A stretch of 42,413 nucleotides of DNA, from positions 1-42,413 of the forward strand of contig JACSRS010000105.1 in NCBI GenBank assembly GCA_014879655.1, read 5' to 3'. The position numbers were made by a program, and so were the translations under genes. Positions within the stretch are counted from its first letter, which is position 1, and each line of letters opens with the position of its first letter. This stretch comes from Burkholderiaceae bacterium. GTDB taxonomy: Bacteria > Pseudomonadota > Gammaproteobacteria > Burkholderiales > Burkholderiaceae_C. The notes beneath the pieces were generated by a model. It saw nothing but the letters and a program-made list of their open reading frames with translations, made no database searches and was not told the origin of the DNA. Of this stretch, positions 26,676 to 35,894 are shown in pieces.

Positions 26676-27842
26676 TCAGGGATAGAAAGCCAGCAGCCGG
26701 TAGCCCGCGACTCGCCCGTCGGTTTTCAGATCGTCGCTGAACGCGATGGCGCCCGACCAGTCGGTACCCGGGGCCAGTGCAACGGCAGCGCCAAACTCGC
26801 CCGGCCGCAGCACACGCCGCACCAGCGGCTGATCCTGCGAGTCGGTCAGGGTGAGTTCCAGAGCAGGCGTGGCGACGGCTTGAGAAGCGGTGTTGCGCAG
26901 AGTGAAGCCGAGCCGGTACGCCCGATTGCGGGTCTTGGTGAACGTCGAGCCTTCGATGACCACCGACTCGATCTGGCGTGGCACGCCCACGGTGCAATTG
27001 AGGGGTTCGCACATCCGCTCCAGCCAGGGCTTGAGTCTGGCATCTGCCGCTGCCAGCTGATCGCGATACTGAAATGCCATCTGCGCCGCGAGTGAACCGC
27101 TCAACCCCAATACCAGCAGCGCCAGACCGGTACGAACAAACCTGCCACTCCAGAACGCCTTGCGCCGAGCCTGCCGGACAAATGACAGGCTCTCTTCGAG
27201 TTCGGCGCCGTCAGGTTCAGCGACCCGACTCACAGCCAGTCGCTCAGCAGGCTTTTCGGAGGCGGGCTGCTCGACCGTTGCGCTCGCCGGTGAAACGGCA
27301 GGCGGCGAAGTGGCAGTTGACGGGTCGGCTGCTGCCCTCGAACCTGCCTTGATCGTTGCCGCCAGCTCCAGGATGTCGCGGCCGATGTTCGCCATTGCCG
27401 GCAGTTCGGCCACCGCCGGCTCCGTCGTCGGCCGCAGTGGCTGCGCCCAGGTATCTGTTTCATCGGATGGTTCAGGCGCTGGCGACTGCGTCCCTGCCCG
27501 GGCACCGGCCGCTGAACCCTCCCGCCCGGAAACAGGTGTCGCAGGTACGGGGACGGAAAGGCCTGTCAGCGCGCCTGCGGGTTCAGGTGCATGGACCGGC
27601 AGCGCCACTTCGATATCAACCGCCGGCACCACCGGATTGGAAGACGAGGGGCTTGAAAACGGCTGCAGCTGCGGTGGTGGTATCGACAGGTTGCCCAGTG
27701 GGTCAACCGGTTGCATGTGGTCGCGGGCATCAAAAACTTCGCTGCAACGACCGCAGCGAACCCAGCCGTCGGATATCCGGAGCTGGTCCGGAACCACTCT
27801 GAACATCGTCGCGCAGGCGGGGCAGCGTGTGATCAGGCGCAT
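26676..27842 (-). CDS. DUF3426 membrane protein with N-terminal zinc ribbon
   Basis: A 388-residue protein. Residues 1-40 form an MJ0042-type zinc ribbon with Cys7-x2-Cys10 and Cys30-x2-Cys33 (CPACATMF and VRCGRCSEVFDA). A long Pro/Ala/Thr-rich linker follows, then one membrane segment (TGLALLVLGLSGSLAAQMA) and a DUF3426 domain at the C-terminus that would face the periplasm. Function unknown. In many betaproteobacteria it sits directly after prmA, as here (gap 42 bases), so cotranscription is likely. Confidence 0.9.
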   Translation of the reverse strand: MRLITRCPACATMFRVVPDQLRISDGWVRCGRCSEVFDARDHMQPVDPLGNLSIPPPQLQPFSSPSSSNPVVPAVDIEVALPVHAPEPAGALTGLSVPVPATPVSGREGSAAGARAGTQSPAPEPSDETDTWAQPLRPTTEPAVAELPAMANIGRDILELAATIKAGSRAAADPSTATSPPAVSPASATVEQPASEKPAERLAVSRVAEPDGAELEESLSFVRQARRKAFWSGRFVRTGLALLVLGLSGSLAAQMAFQYRDQLAAADARLKPWLERMCEPLNCTVGVPRQIESVVIEGSTFTKTRNRAYRLGFTLRNTASQAVATPALELTLTDSQDQPLVRRVLRPGEFGAAVALAPGTDWSGAIAFSDDLKTDGRVAGYRLLAFYP

Positions 27843-27884
27843 GTGCAGGAAATTGTAGGGGAAGGCCCGCCGCCCGCCACCCGG

Positions 27885-28766
27885 TCAGCGCCGGGCCGTC
27901 ATCAGGATCCAGCCGTCTTCCTGGTCAGAAACGTCCAGGTTCACATATGGACGATAGGCTTCGCGCAGTTCGTCGGCCTGACGCTCCAGAATGCCAGCCA
28001 GCACCAGCACACCGCCAGCCGCAACCTGGGCGCACAACAGCGGCGCCAGCACCTTCAGCGGCGTCGCGAGGATGTTGGCCAGCACCGTCTGATAAGGGCC
28101 GCTGGCAATGTCCGGCATGCCCGCGCGCAACGTCACTGCATTGGCCTGCGCGTTCTCGCGCGTCGAAGTGATGGCGGCTTCGTCGATATCCACTGCGTCC
28201 ACCTGCGATGCGCCATGCAGAGCAGCGCCGATGGCCAGAATGCCCGAGCCGCAACCGTAGTCGAGCACGCTGCCCAGACCATCGTGATGGCGCGCGATCC
28301 AGCGCAGACACATGCGCGTCGTCGGGTGCGTGCCGGTGCCAAAAGCCAGCCCCGGGTCCAGCCGGATGACACGGCGCGCCTGCGCCGGCACTTCATGCCA
28401 GGTGGGAACAATCCAGAAATCCGGCGTGATGTCCACCGGGGCAAACTGCGACTGCGTCAGCCGCACCCAGTCCTGCTCGGGCACCTGCTCGACGCCCGAT
28501 ATCCGGCAGTCGGTGAAGAAATCCTGCGCCGAAAGCAAAACCGAGGCTTCCTCAGCGGCCGCACGGGTCGGGAAAAGCGCCAGAACCCGCGACCGTTGCC
28601 AGCCCTGCGCGGGCGGTGGCATGCCGGGTTCGCCGAACAGCGCCTGCTCGGATGCTGTCCAGGCATCGGCGTCCTCCACCGACACGCTGAGCGCATCCAG
28701 TGCGTCCAGCGCATCGCTGATGGTCTCGACGTGATCCTGCGGACAGATCAGCCCAAGCTCAAACAT
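27885..28766 (-). CDS. prmA: PrmA, ribosomal protein L11 methyltransferase
   Basis: A 293-residue SAM-dependent enzyme that trimethylates L11 at several amino groups. The N-terminal substrate-recognition domain comes first, then the catalytic domain with FGTGTHPTTRMCLRWI and the SAM motif VLDYGCGSGILAIGAALHG. The acidic loop is DAVDIDEAAI. Length and motifs are normal. It lies 39 bases after accC, an arrangement common in proteobacteria. Confidence 0.95.
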   Translation of the reverse strand: MFELGLICPQDHVETISDALDALDALSVSVEDADAWTASEQALFGEPGMPPPAQGWQRSRVLALFPTRAAAEEASVLLSAQDFFTDCRISGVEQVPEQDWVRLTQSQFAPVDITPDFWIVPTWHEVPAQARRVIRLDPGLAFGTGTHPTTRMCLRWIARHHDGLGSVLDYGCGSGILAIGAALHGASQVDAVDIDEAAITSTRENAQANAVTLRAGMPDIASGPYQTVLANILATPLKVLAPLLCAQVAAGGVLVLAGILERQADELREAYRPYVNLDVSDQEDGWILMTARR

Positions 28767-28805
28767 TTGGCGCCTTTTTCCAGACGACGCTGCGCACGGG
28801 TGGCT

Positions 28806-30155
28806 TCATCGGTTTCGATGGCTCAGCCACTCTTCCAGGTAATGGATGTTGGTGCCGCCGGTCATGAACTTGGCGTCCACCATCAGTTCACGATGCAGCG
28901 GGATGTTGGTGTTGATGCCTTCCACCACGGTCTCCAGCAACGCTGTCTGCATGCGCGCCAGTGCCTGTTCGCGCGTATCGCCATGCACGATCAGCTTGCC
29001 GATCATCGAGTCATAGTTCGGCGGCACGAAATAGTTGGTGTAGACGTGCGAGTCGACCCGCACGCCCGGCCCGCCCGGTGCATGCCATTTGGTGATGCGC
29101 CCGGGTGACGGCGTGAACTTGTACGGATCTTCGGCGTTCACGCGGCATTCGATCGCATGGCCGCGCAACTGTATCTGCCGCTGCGTGAACGGCAGCTTCT
29201 CGCCGGCAGCCACCATGATCTGCGTGCGCACGATATCGACGCCGGTGATCATCTCGGTCACCGGGTGTTCCACCTGCACGCGGGTGTTCATCTCGATGAA
29301 GTAGAACTCGCCGTTTTCGTACAGGAACTCGAAGGTGCCGGCGCCCCGGTAACCGATCTTCTTGACCGCCGACACACAGCGGTCGCCGATGCGCTCGATC
29401 AGCTTGCGTGCAATGCCGGGCGCCGGCGCCTCTTCAATCACTTTCTGGTGGCGCCGCTGCATCGAGCAATCGCGCTCACCCAAGTAAACCGCATTCTTGT
29501 ACTTGTCGGCAATGATCTGGATTTCGATATGGCGCGGGTTCTGCAGGAACTTTTCCATGTAGACCGCCGGGTTGCCGAAGGCAGCGCCGGCCTCGGCCCG
29601 TGTCATTTGCACCGCATTGACCAGCGCCGCCTCGGTGTGCACCACCCGCATGCCACGCCCGCCACCGCCACCGGCAGCCTTGATGATCACCGGGTAGCCC
29701 ACCGATTTGGCGATCCGGCGCAGTTCGGCCGGTTCCTCCGGCAATTCGCCTTCCGACCCCGGCACGCAGGGCACGCCGGCACGGATCATCGCCTGCTTGG
29801 CCGAAACTTTGTCGCCCATGATCCGGATCGACTCGGGCGTCGGACCAATGAACTGGAAACCGCTCTTTTCCACCCGCTCGGCAAAGTCGGCGTTTTCGCT
29901 CAGGAAACCATAGCCGGGATGAATGGCCTCGGCGTCGGTCACTTCGGCGGCCGAAATGATGGCCGGCATGTTCAGGTAGCTCAAAGGCGACGCCGCCGGG
30001 CCGATGCAGACGGCCTCTTCGGCCAGCTTGACGTACTTGGCCTCGCGGTCGGCCTCGGAATACACCATCACGGCCTTGACGCCCAGTTCACGGCAGGCGC
30101 GCTGGATGCGCAGGGCGATCTCTCCGCGGTTGGCAATCAGGATTTTCTTGAACAT
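28806..30155 (-). CDS. accC: AccC, biotin carboxylase
   Basis: A 449-residue ATP-grasp enzyme, the biotin carboxylase subunit of acetyl-CoA carboxylase; it carboxylates the biotin on AccB at the start of fatty-acid synthesis. Visible motifs are [16 protein letters not shown] at the start, [13 protein letters not shown] (ATP-binding glycine loop) and [20 protein letters not shown] (catalytic Glu and Arg region). The frame is open further upstream, but ATG 30155 opens the conserved start [12 protein letters not shown]. The 138-base gap to accB contains a GC-rich hairpin. Confidence 0.97.
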   Translation of the reverse strand: MFKKILIANRGEIALRIQRACRELGVKAVMVYSEADREAKYVKLAEEAVCIGPAASPLSYLNMPAIISAAEVTDAEAIHPGYGFLSENADFAERVEKSGFQFIGPTPESIRIMGDKVSAKQAMIRAGVPCVPGSEGELPEEPAELRRIAKSVGYPVIIKAAGGGGGRGMRVVHTEAALVNAVQMTRAEAGAAFGNPAVYMEKFLQNPRHIEIQIIADKYKNAVYLGERDCSMQRRHQKVIEEAPAPGIARKLIERIGDRCVSAVKKIGYRGAGTFEFLYENGEFYFIEMNTRVQVEHPVTEMITGVDIVRTQIMVAAGEKLPFTQRQIQLRGHAIECRVNAEDPYKFTPSPGRITKWHAPGGPGVRVDSHVYTNYFVPPNYDSMIGKLIVHGDTREQALARMQTALLETVVEGINTNIPLHRELMVDAKFMTGGTNIHYLEEWLSHRNR

Positions 30156-30180
30156 GGGCTCACTCGCGGCTCTTTCGCCG

Positions 30181-30198
30181 CCCGCTTGCGCGAGCGGG
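30181..30198. other. GC-rich hairpin between accB and accC
   Basis: CCCGCT pairs with AGCGGG around TGCGCG. No T-run is present on the transcribed (minus) strand, so it may be an mRNA stability or processing element rather than a terminator. Confidence 0.4.
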
Positions 30199-30293
30199 CT
30201 TCTGGCATCGCCGGACCCGTGGCGCTGGCGCCGCAACCGGTTCTGACGAAGGAATTGGACATGCAGTCGGGGTGGTCGAAGCAGGTTCGACGA

Positions 30294-30758
30294 TTATTCG
30301 ATCACGAACAGCGGCTGGCCGTACTCGACGGCCTGGCCGTTTTCGCCGAGGATCTGCGTGATGGTGCCGGACTGATCGGCCTCGATTTCATTGAGGATTT
30401 TCATGGCCTCGATGATGCAGATCGTCTCGCCCTGCTTGATCTGGCTGCCCACCTCGACAAAGGCCTTTGCCCCGGGCGACGCGGAGCGGTAGAAAGTCCC
30501 GACCATCGGCGACTTCACCACATGGCCCGCAGGTTCGGCAGCCGTCTCGGCAACCGCCACCGGCGCGGGCGCGGCGACCGGCGCGGGCGCGGCAACGGCG
30601 GCCGAAGCGACCGGCGCCTGCACCACCGGCGCCGCAACCGCGCCACCCGGCGCACCCTTGACGATGCGGACTTTGCCTTCGGCTTCGGTGATCTCCAGCT
30701 CCGAAACATTGGATTCGGATACCAGATCGATAAGTGTCTTTAGTTTTCTGAGGTCCAC
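30294..30758 (-). CDS. accB: AccB, biotin carboxyl carrier protein
   Basis: A 154-residue carrier protein. The C-terminal biotinyl domain has the biotinylated Lys120 in [15 protein letters not shown], a usual variant of the EAMKM motif. A flexible Ala/Pro/Val-rich linker covers residues 37-78. The start is GTG at 30758 with GGAG six bases upstream, opening [13 protein letters not shown], the normal AccB N-terminus. It is the first gene of the accB-accC-prmA-DUF3426-pfkB run. A minus-strand promoter should lie in 30759-30895, but I see no convincing pair of boxes. Confidence 0.96.
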   Translation of the reverse strand: MDLRKLKTLIDLVSESNVSELEITEAEGKVRIVKGAPGGAVAAPVVQAPVASAAVAAPAPVAAPAPVAVAETAAEPAGHVVKSPMVGTFYRSASPGAKAFVEVGSQIKQGETICIIEAMKILNEIEADQSGTITQILGENGQAVEYGQPLFVIE

Positions 30759-30895
30759 AGGGGTCTCCGTCGGAAGAAAGCGGCGAATTTACACCATATT
30801 GCAACAACTGCCGCCAAATCTTGGGAAACAGCTGTCAATTGTTATTTTTTATCTTCTACTTCCCTGTCCTGCATAGGCCGGGGATGTTCAGCCGG

Positions 30896-31462
30896 TCAGC
30901 GGATGGCTGACCACTGTTCCAGCTCCGAAGCCAGCACTTTACCCATTTTACGGTGCAGAACGCCGCCTTTTTCACCCAATACCACGGTGAACGGCAAACC
31001 GCCCGCCACATTGCCGAGGGACTTGCTCAATGCAGCCCCCTCCGCCGCAGCGATGCCCACCGGAAACTGCAGCGGTATTTTTTTCAGAAACGCCTGAACG
31101 GCCTCCGGCTTGTCCAGCGCCAGCCCGACGACCTGCCAGCCGGCAGACGCCCGCTCCTGGTGAAACTGATTCAGCAACGGCAGTTCCTCCACGCAGGGCG
31201 GGCACCAGGTGGCCCAGAAATTCACCAGCAAGGGGCGGCCCTTGAAAGCGGCCATCGCCAGCCGGCCACCTTCGGGTGTGTCGAACGCGAGGTTCCACAG
31301 CTGACCGGCCTCGCCCGCCACGCCCGGCGCCAGATCACCTGGTCGCAGCCGCCACCAGGCCAGTCCGGCACCAGCCAGCGCCGCGCCACCGGCCACGCCG
31401 GCAAACAGCAAGCGGCGAGACGCACCTGCTGGCGGGCTGACGTCAGGATCGGAACTCTTCAT
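30896..31462 (-). CDS. TlpA-like membrane-anchored thiol-disulfide oxidoreductase
   Basis: A 188-residue protein with an N-terminal anchor or signal (RRLLFAGVAGGAALAGAGLAWW, residues 16-37, after a short polar stretch with two Arg) and a periplasmic thioredoxin fold. The redox site is NFWATWCPPCVEELP, with Cys87 and Cys90, and the cis-Pro region is GGLPFTVVL. TlpA/ResA proteins reduce disulfides in the periplasm, often during cytochrome c or oxidase assembly; the client here is unknown. ATG 31462 is chosen because it directly precedes the anchor. It lies eight bases after the uncharacterised gene 31470-32054. Confidence 0.9.
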   Translation of the reverse strand: MKSSDPDVSPPAGASRRLLFAGVAGGAALAGAGLAWWRLRPGDLAPGVAGEAGQLWNLAFDTPEGGRLAMAAFKGRPLLVNFWATWCPPCVEELPLLNQFHQERASAGWQVVGLALDKPEAVQAFLKKIPLQFPVGIAAAEGAALSKSLGNVAGGLPFTVVLGEKGGVLHRKMGKVLASELEQWSAIR

Positions 31463-31469
31463 GGCCGCA

Positions 31470-32054
31470 TCATGCCCCAACCAACGCCCGCACCGCCGGC
31501 AGCGCCCCACGCGGCGCACGGCCTTTGGCATCGGGCATCAACGCGCCGCGCAGATCGTCGTGGTCGTACACCAGCAGATGCACGCCCACCGCCTCGCCAA
31601 TCTCGGCGCAGGTCGCGTGCACGCTCAGGGCATCCACCGTCTCGCCATGGAACCCGCTCACGCTGCGCGGCACATAGCGCACCCCATGGTCTATCAGTGC
31701 AATTTCCGCCGATTTGCTGTCATCACAGAACAACTGAATGTAAATATCCGACAAACGGGTCGCCGTGCCATGCCACACGGCACCACCCAGATGCGGGCGA
31801 AATGCCTGCAACCGCTCCATCCACACCAGTGCCAGCCGCCGCAGCGCCGCCAGTTCGGCCGGCTGGGTATCGGCACAGAACAGCGCGATGTGATCGATGA
31901 CCGCGTCTTCCACCAATCCGTTGTCGGGCAGCGCCGTGCGGGCCGGCAGGCCCAGCAATTTCACCGCGCGATGTTTTGCCGGTCCGTACTCCAGACCCTC
32001 CTCAACGACCAACCGAGCAGCGGCAGCGGCGATTTTTTCTTTCAGATGGTCCAT
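31470..32054 (-). CDS. Conserved protein of unknown function, nucleotidyltransferase-like motif
   Basis: A 194-residue protein that I believe is conserved in Comamonadaceae, sometimes under misleading names. The N-terminal half is helical (KEKIAAAAARLVVEEGLEYG). Residues 95-110, HGTATRLSDIYIQLFC, resemble the Gly-Thr/Ser ... Ser-Asp-x-Asp signature of the minimal nucleotidyltransferase fold, but the second Asp is Tyr, so activity is doubtful. A second acidic pair (Asp111-Asp112) follows. ATG 32054 is chosen at the conserved MDHLKEK start; the frame opens earlier. It is probably cotranscribed with the TlpA-like gene. Confidence 0.75.
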   Translation of the reverse strand: MDHLKEKIAAAAARLVVEEGLEYGPAKHRAVKLLGLPARTALPDNGLVEDAVIDHIALFCADTQPAELAALRRLALVWMERLQAFRPHLGGAVWHGTATRLSDIYIQLFCDDSKSAEIALIDHGVRYVPRSVSGFHGETVDALSVHATCAEIGEAVGVHLLVYDHDDLRGALMPDAKGRAPRGALPAVRALVGA

Positions 32055-32124
32055 GCAGGAATATTTTGCATTGATTGCAGGGACGGCTGCCCGTACAGTG
32101 CAGCAAGACCCGAAGGAGAACCCG

Positions 32125-33756
32125 ATGAAGAGCACGATGATGCACACGCCGCTTTCGCTGAACCACCTGCTCGAGCGCGCCGGCACACTGTTCGGCGGCA
32201 ATCAGATCGTCTCGCGCCTGCCCGACAAATCGCTGCGCCGGCACAGCTACGCGGACTACTACCGCCGCACGCGCTCGCTGGCAAGCGCCCTGCAGGGGCT
32301 GGGTCTGCGCAAGGGCGACAGGGTCGCCACGTTGTGCTGGAACCACCATGCGCACCTGGAGTGCTACTTCGGCATACCCGCCGCTGGCGGCGTGATGCAC
32401 ACGCTGAACCTGCGGCTCGCGCCGGCCGAAATCGGCTGGATCGCCGCTGACGCCGGCGACCGCTTTCTCATCATCGACGACGTGCTGCTGCCGCTGTACC
32501 AGCAGTTCGCCCACCTGCACCGATTTGAAAAGGTCATTGTGTTTCCGTTTTCCGGTGCCGCCGTCTCCCCCGGGTTCACCGACTACGAAGCGCTGCTTGA
32601 ACAGGGCGACCCCGACGATTTTGCCTACGCCGCCCATGACGAAAACGACCCGGTGGCGCTGTGCTACACGTCGGGCACCACCGGCTCGCCGAAGGGCGTG
32701 GCCTATTCGCACCGATCCACCGTCCTGCACACGCTGGTGGCCAGCCTCGGCGATTTCTGGGGGCTGCGCGGCACCGACGTGGTGCTGCCGGTCACGCCGA
32801 TGTTCCACGCCAACAGCTGGGGCATGCCCTATGGCGCGGTGATGATGGGCGTCAAACTCGTCTTTCCCGGCCCGCACCTGCACCCCGAAGACCTGCTGGA
32901 TCTGATGCAGCAGGTGCCGCCGACGCTGGCGCTGGGGGTGCCGACGATCTGGATGGGCCTGATCCAGACCTATGACGCCGCGCAGGCACCCGACTCGCCG
33001 CACCACGGGCGCTGGACGCTGCCCGCTGGCATGCGTTCGCTGGTGGGCGGCGCGGCGGTTCCCGAGTCGCTGATCCGCGCCTTCGACCGGCACGGCGTGT
33101 GGATCTTGCAGGGCTGGGGCATGACCGAGACCTCGCCGGTCTGCACCATCTCCTATCCGCGGGCGGAATTGCGCGGCGCCGAGGCCGACGAGCGCTATCG
33201 CCGCGCCGCCATGGCCGGGGTCCCGGTGCCGCTGGTGGACCTGCGCGTGCGCGGCGACGACGGCACCGACCAACCCTGGGACGGCACCCATGTCGGCGAA
33301 CTGCAGGTGCGCGGCCCCTTCATCACCGGGTGTTACCACGCCTCGGCCGTTACGGACGACAAGTTCACCCCCGACGGCTGGCTGCGCACCGGCGATGTCG
33401 CCAGCGTCGATGCGCTGGGCTTCGTCAGGATCAGCGACCGCACCAAGGACCTGATCAAGTCCGGCGGCGAATGGATCAGCTCGGTCGATCTTGAAAACGC
33501 GCTGATGGCGCACCCCGCGGTGGCCGAAGCCGCAGTGATCGCCATCCCTGACGAAAAATGGAGCGAGCGCCCACTGGCGTTCGTGGTGCTCAAGCCCGGC
33601 CAGTCGGCAACGCCGGCCGAGTTCGACGCCCATCTGCTGGCACACCCGTTCGCCCGGTGGCAACTGCCCGAGCGCTACGAGTTCATCGATGCGGTGCCGC
33701 GCACCTCGACCGGCAAGTTCTGGAAGCTCAAACTGCGCGAGCGCTTCCCGGCCTGA
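32125..33756 (+). CDS. Fatty-acyl-CoA synthetase (AMP-forming)
   Basis: A 543-residue adenylate-forming enzyme that joins a carboxylic acid to CoA through an acyl-AMP. Motifs in order are CYTSGTTGSPKGVAYSHRS (P-loop), GWGMTETSPVCTISYP (A5), DGWLRTGDVASVD (A7), KDLIKSGGEWISSVDLEN (A8 hinge) and RTSTGKFWKLKLRE (A10 Lys). It resembles the medium/long-chain type such as AlkK; chain length cannot be read. AAGGAG lies six bases before ATG 32125. It is divergent from gene 31470-32054 across 70 bases. Confidence 0.92.
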   Translation: MKSTMMHTPLSLNHLLERAGTLFGGNQIVSRLPDKSLRRHSYADYYRRTRSLASALQGLGLRKGDRVATLCWNHHAHLECYFGIPAAGGVMHTLNLRLAPAEIGWIAADAGDRFLIIDDVLLPLYQQFAHLHRFEKVIVFPFSGAAVSPGFTDYEALLEQGDPDDFAYAAHDENDPVALCYTSGTTGSPKGVAYSHRSTVLHTLVASLGDFWGLRGTDVVLPVTPMFHANSWGMPYGAVMMGVKLVFPGPHLHPEDLLDLMQQVPPTLALGVPTIWMGLIQTYDAAQAPDSPHHGRWTLPAGMRSLVGGAAVPESLIRAFDRHGVWILQGWGMTETSPVCTISYPRAELRGAEADERYRRAAMAGVPVPLVDLRVRGDDGTDQPWDGTHVGELQVRGPFITGCYHASAVTDDKFTPDGWLRTGDVASVDALGFVRISDRTKDLIKSGGEWISSVDLENALMAHPAVAEAAVIAIPDEKWSERPLAFVVLKPGQSATPAEFDAHLLAHPFARWQLPERYEFIDAVPRTSTGKFWKLKLRERFPA

Positions 33757-33825
33757 CGCCGCCCACCCCAGGCGCGAGCCACGAGCGAAGCCCCGCGCTC
33801 GCCGGTACCATAGCGCTACTTCATT

Positions 33826-33890
33826 GATAGCTGAAACTGACCATTTGACGCTGGTTGATGCCGAAAAAGGCTTGAAAAACCTCTAAAATC
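33826..33890 (+). repeat. Intergenic repeat, copy 4
   Basis: GATAGCTGAAACTGACC is followed by TTTGACGCTGGTTGATGCC (33844-33862, one G fewer than the full core) and an A-rich tail. It ends only about six bases before the mpl start, so it forms the mpl leader. This is the only copy between tandem rather than convergent genes. Confidence 0.7.
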
Positions 33891-33895
33891 AGCCC

Positions 33896-35362
33896 ATGCA
33901 TATCCACATCCTGGGCATCTGCGGCACCTTCATGGGCGGGCTGGCTGCGCTGGCCCGCGAAGCCGGCCATACCGTGACCGGCTGCGACGCCGGCGTCTAT
34001 CCGCCGATGAGCGACCAGTTGCGCGCGCTCGGCATCGAGCTGATCGAGGGCTTTGGCGCCGACCAGCTGGCGCTCAATCCCGACGTGTTCGTCATCGGCA
34101 ACGTGGTCAGCCGGGCGCGGCTGGCCGACGGCTCGCCCAAGTTCCCCTTGATGGAAGCCATTCTGAATGCCGGCGCCCGCTACACCAGCGGCCCGCAGTG
34201 GCTGGCCGAAAACGTGCTGCAGGGCCGCCACGTGCTGGCAGTGGCCGGCACCCACGGCAAGACCACCACCACGTCGATGCTGGCCTGGATTCTGGAGGGC
34301 GCCGGGCTGCAGCCGGGATTTCTGGTCGGCGGCGTGCCGCTGAATTTTGGTGTGTCTGCGAGGTTGGGGGGTGGGTCGGCTGCGCGTCCGGCCCAGGTCA
34401 AGGAGGAGCCCGCCAAGCGGGCGGGGGACACGGAGCCGGACGCGCAGCCGCCCCGCGCTCCTTTCGTGATTGAAGCCGACGAATACGACACCGCCTTCTT
34501 CGACAAGCGCAGCAAGTTCGTGCACTACCGCCCGCGCACGGCCATCCTGAACAACCTGGAGTTCGATCACGCCGACATCTTTGATGATCTGGCCGCTATC
34601 GAGCGTCAATTCCACCATCTGGTGCGCACCGTGCCCGCCAGCGGCCGGGTCGTCGTGAACGGCCTCGAAGAAAGCCTGGCCCGCGTGCTGCACACCGGCT
34701 GCTGGAGCGAGGTGCGCAGCTTCGGCGCGGCCGTCAGTGATTTCACGGCCGAAGGCGAGCCCGGGGCGTTTGACGTGCTGCAGCGTGGCGAGCGCGTGGC
34801 GCGGGTGCAATGGGCGCTGGGCGGGGTGCACAACCAGCTCAACGCGCTGGCAGCGATTGCCGCGGCCGATCACCTCGGCGTCGCACCCGCCGACGCGGCT
34901 GGCGCGCTGGCCAGCTTCCGGAACGTCAAGCGCCGCATGGAAGTGCGGGGAACGGTGGCGCGAGACGGCGGCACGATCACCGTCTATGACGATTTTGCCC
35001 ACCACCCCACCGCCATCCGCACCACGCTGGACGGCCTGCGCCGCCAGGTGGGCCCCGGCGCCCGCATCCTGGCCGTGTTCGAGCCGCGCAGCAACACCAT
35101 GAAGCTGGGCACGATGAAGGCGCAACTGCCGTGGAGCCTGGAAGCCGCCGACCTGGCTTTCTGCCACAGCGGCGGGCTCGACTGGGACGCCCGCGAAGCG
35201 CTGGCACCCATGCTTGAGCGCGCGCAGGTCGGTTCGACGATCGATGAAGTGGTGCGACAGGTCAGCCTCGCCGCCCGCGCGGGCGACCACATCCTGTGCA
35301 TGAGCAACGGCGGCTTCGGCGGTGTGCACACGAAGCTGCTCGAATCGCTACGCAATCAGTAG
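33896..35362 (+). CDS. mpl: Mpl, murein tripeptide ligase (with in-frame insertion)
   Basis: A 488-residue Mur-ligase-fold enzyme that joins recycled L-Ala-D-Glu-meso-Dap to UDP-MurNAc, feeding cell-wall recycling in which AmpD also acts. The N-terminus MHIHILGICGTFMGGLAAL and the ATP loop VAGTHGKTTTTSMLAW are clear, as are VIEADEYDTAFFDKRSKF and NLEFDHADIF. Residues of about 159-187 (GGGSAARPAQVKEEPAK and on to the Pro-Pro-Arg-Ala stretch) are not part of the family; relatives go almost directly from GVSARLG to VIEADEYD. The DNA there is a large inverted repeat. Frame is kept, and the insertion sits in a surface-loop position, so the enzyme may still work. Confidence 0.94.
   Translation: MHIHILGICGTFMGGLAALAREAGHTVTGCDAGVYPPMSDQLRALGIELIEGFGADQLALNPDVFVIGNVVSRARLADGSPKFPLMEAILNAGARYTSGPQWLAENVLQGRHVLAVAGTHGKTTTTSMLAWILEGAGLQPGFLVGGVPLNFGVSARLGGGSAARPAQVKEEPAKRAGDTEPDAQPPRAPFVIEADEYDTAFFDKRSKFVHYRPRTAILNNLEFDHADIFDDLAAIERQFHHLVRTVPASGRVVVNGLEESLARVLHTGCWSEVRSFGAAVSDFTAEGEPGAFDVLQRGERVARVQWALGGVHNQLNALAAIAAADHLGVAPADAAGALASFRNVKRRMEVRGTVARDGGTITVYDDFAHHPTAIRTTLDGLRRQVGPGARILAVFEPRSNTMKLGTMKAQLPWSLEAADLAFCHSGGLDWDAREALAPMLERAQVGSTIDEVVRQVSLAARAGDHILCMSNGGFGGVHTKLLESLRNQ
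34371..34456. repeat. Palindromic element inserted in mpl
   Basis: The arms GGCTGCGCGTCCGG (34378-34391) and CCGGACGCGCAGCC (34436-34449) are perfect complements; pairing extends outward with one mismatch. Inside lies a second perfect stem GCCCGC-CAA-GCGGGC (34408-34422). The whole looks like a REP-type or palindromic mobile sequence that landed in frame. Confidence 0.75.
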
Positions 35363-35425
35363 CAAAAAACATCGATTCGACGCTGGAATGACGCCAATTT
35401 GACCTGAAAACAGCGCAAAAAGGGT
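35357..35425 (+). repeat. Intergenic repeat, copy 5 (degenerate)
   Basis: AGTAGCAA is followed by a diverged core TTCGACGCTGGAATGACGCC (35377-35396) and an A-rich tail with GACCTGAAAACAGCGC. The first bases overlap the end of mpl. It lies between mpl and a convergent small gene. Confidence 0.55.
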
Positions 35426-35472
35426 GTCGCCCCCCTGCCCGCAGCTGGCCCTTGCAGGCCCGCCTCGCAGGT

Positions 35473-35784
35473 TCAGAACGAAATGCTCATGGTGGACAGG
35501 TCCACCGTCACCACCGGCTTGGCCAGCGCGGCGCTGGCGGCGCGGGCAAATTCCCCGCCCCAGGCGGCGTCACCCAGCAGCCTGGCACCGGCCGCCTGCG
35601 CCACCACCAGCACCTTGTCGGCCGTCAGCACCTTGCCGCTGGCCCGCAGCGGCTCGCAGTCCAGCGCGGTGAACTGCTCGTCCAGCCAGACCCGCGCCGC
35701 TTCATGCGGCATCGGCTGGACCTCGTCGAGGTCAAATCGGAAATCGGTGAGGGGGTCAATCACGACCCGGACTGAGCTGAGCAT
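35473..35784 (-). CDS. Small protein of unknown function
   Basis: A 103-residue soluble protein with no membrane segment or signal peptide. The start reads MLSSVRVVIDPLTDFRFDLD and the sequence is acidic with an Ala-rich C-terminal half ending STMSISF. No family is recognised. AGGAG lies six bases before ATG 35784, which supports translation, and its composition matches the host rather than the lasso locus to the right. It sits at the left border of that locus, 110 bases from the kinase-like gene's stop. Confidence 0.7.
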   Translation of the reverse strand: MLSSVRVVIDPLTDFRFDLDEVQPMPHEAARVWLDEQFTALDCEPLRASGKVLTADKVLVVAQAAGARLLGDAAWGGEFARAASAALAKPVVTVDLSTMSISF

Positions 35785-35894
35785 GGGCTTCTCCTGCGAG
35801 TTGGCGGTTGTTGCATGCTACTTTAATGTGAAGCTTTTCTAGCCTCAAAGGATGCGACTTGCCTTCACTGCCTCATCCAGCCTCTCAAGCACTG

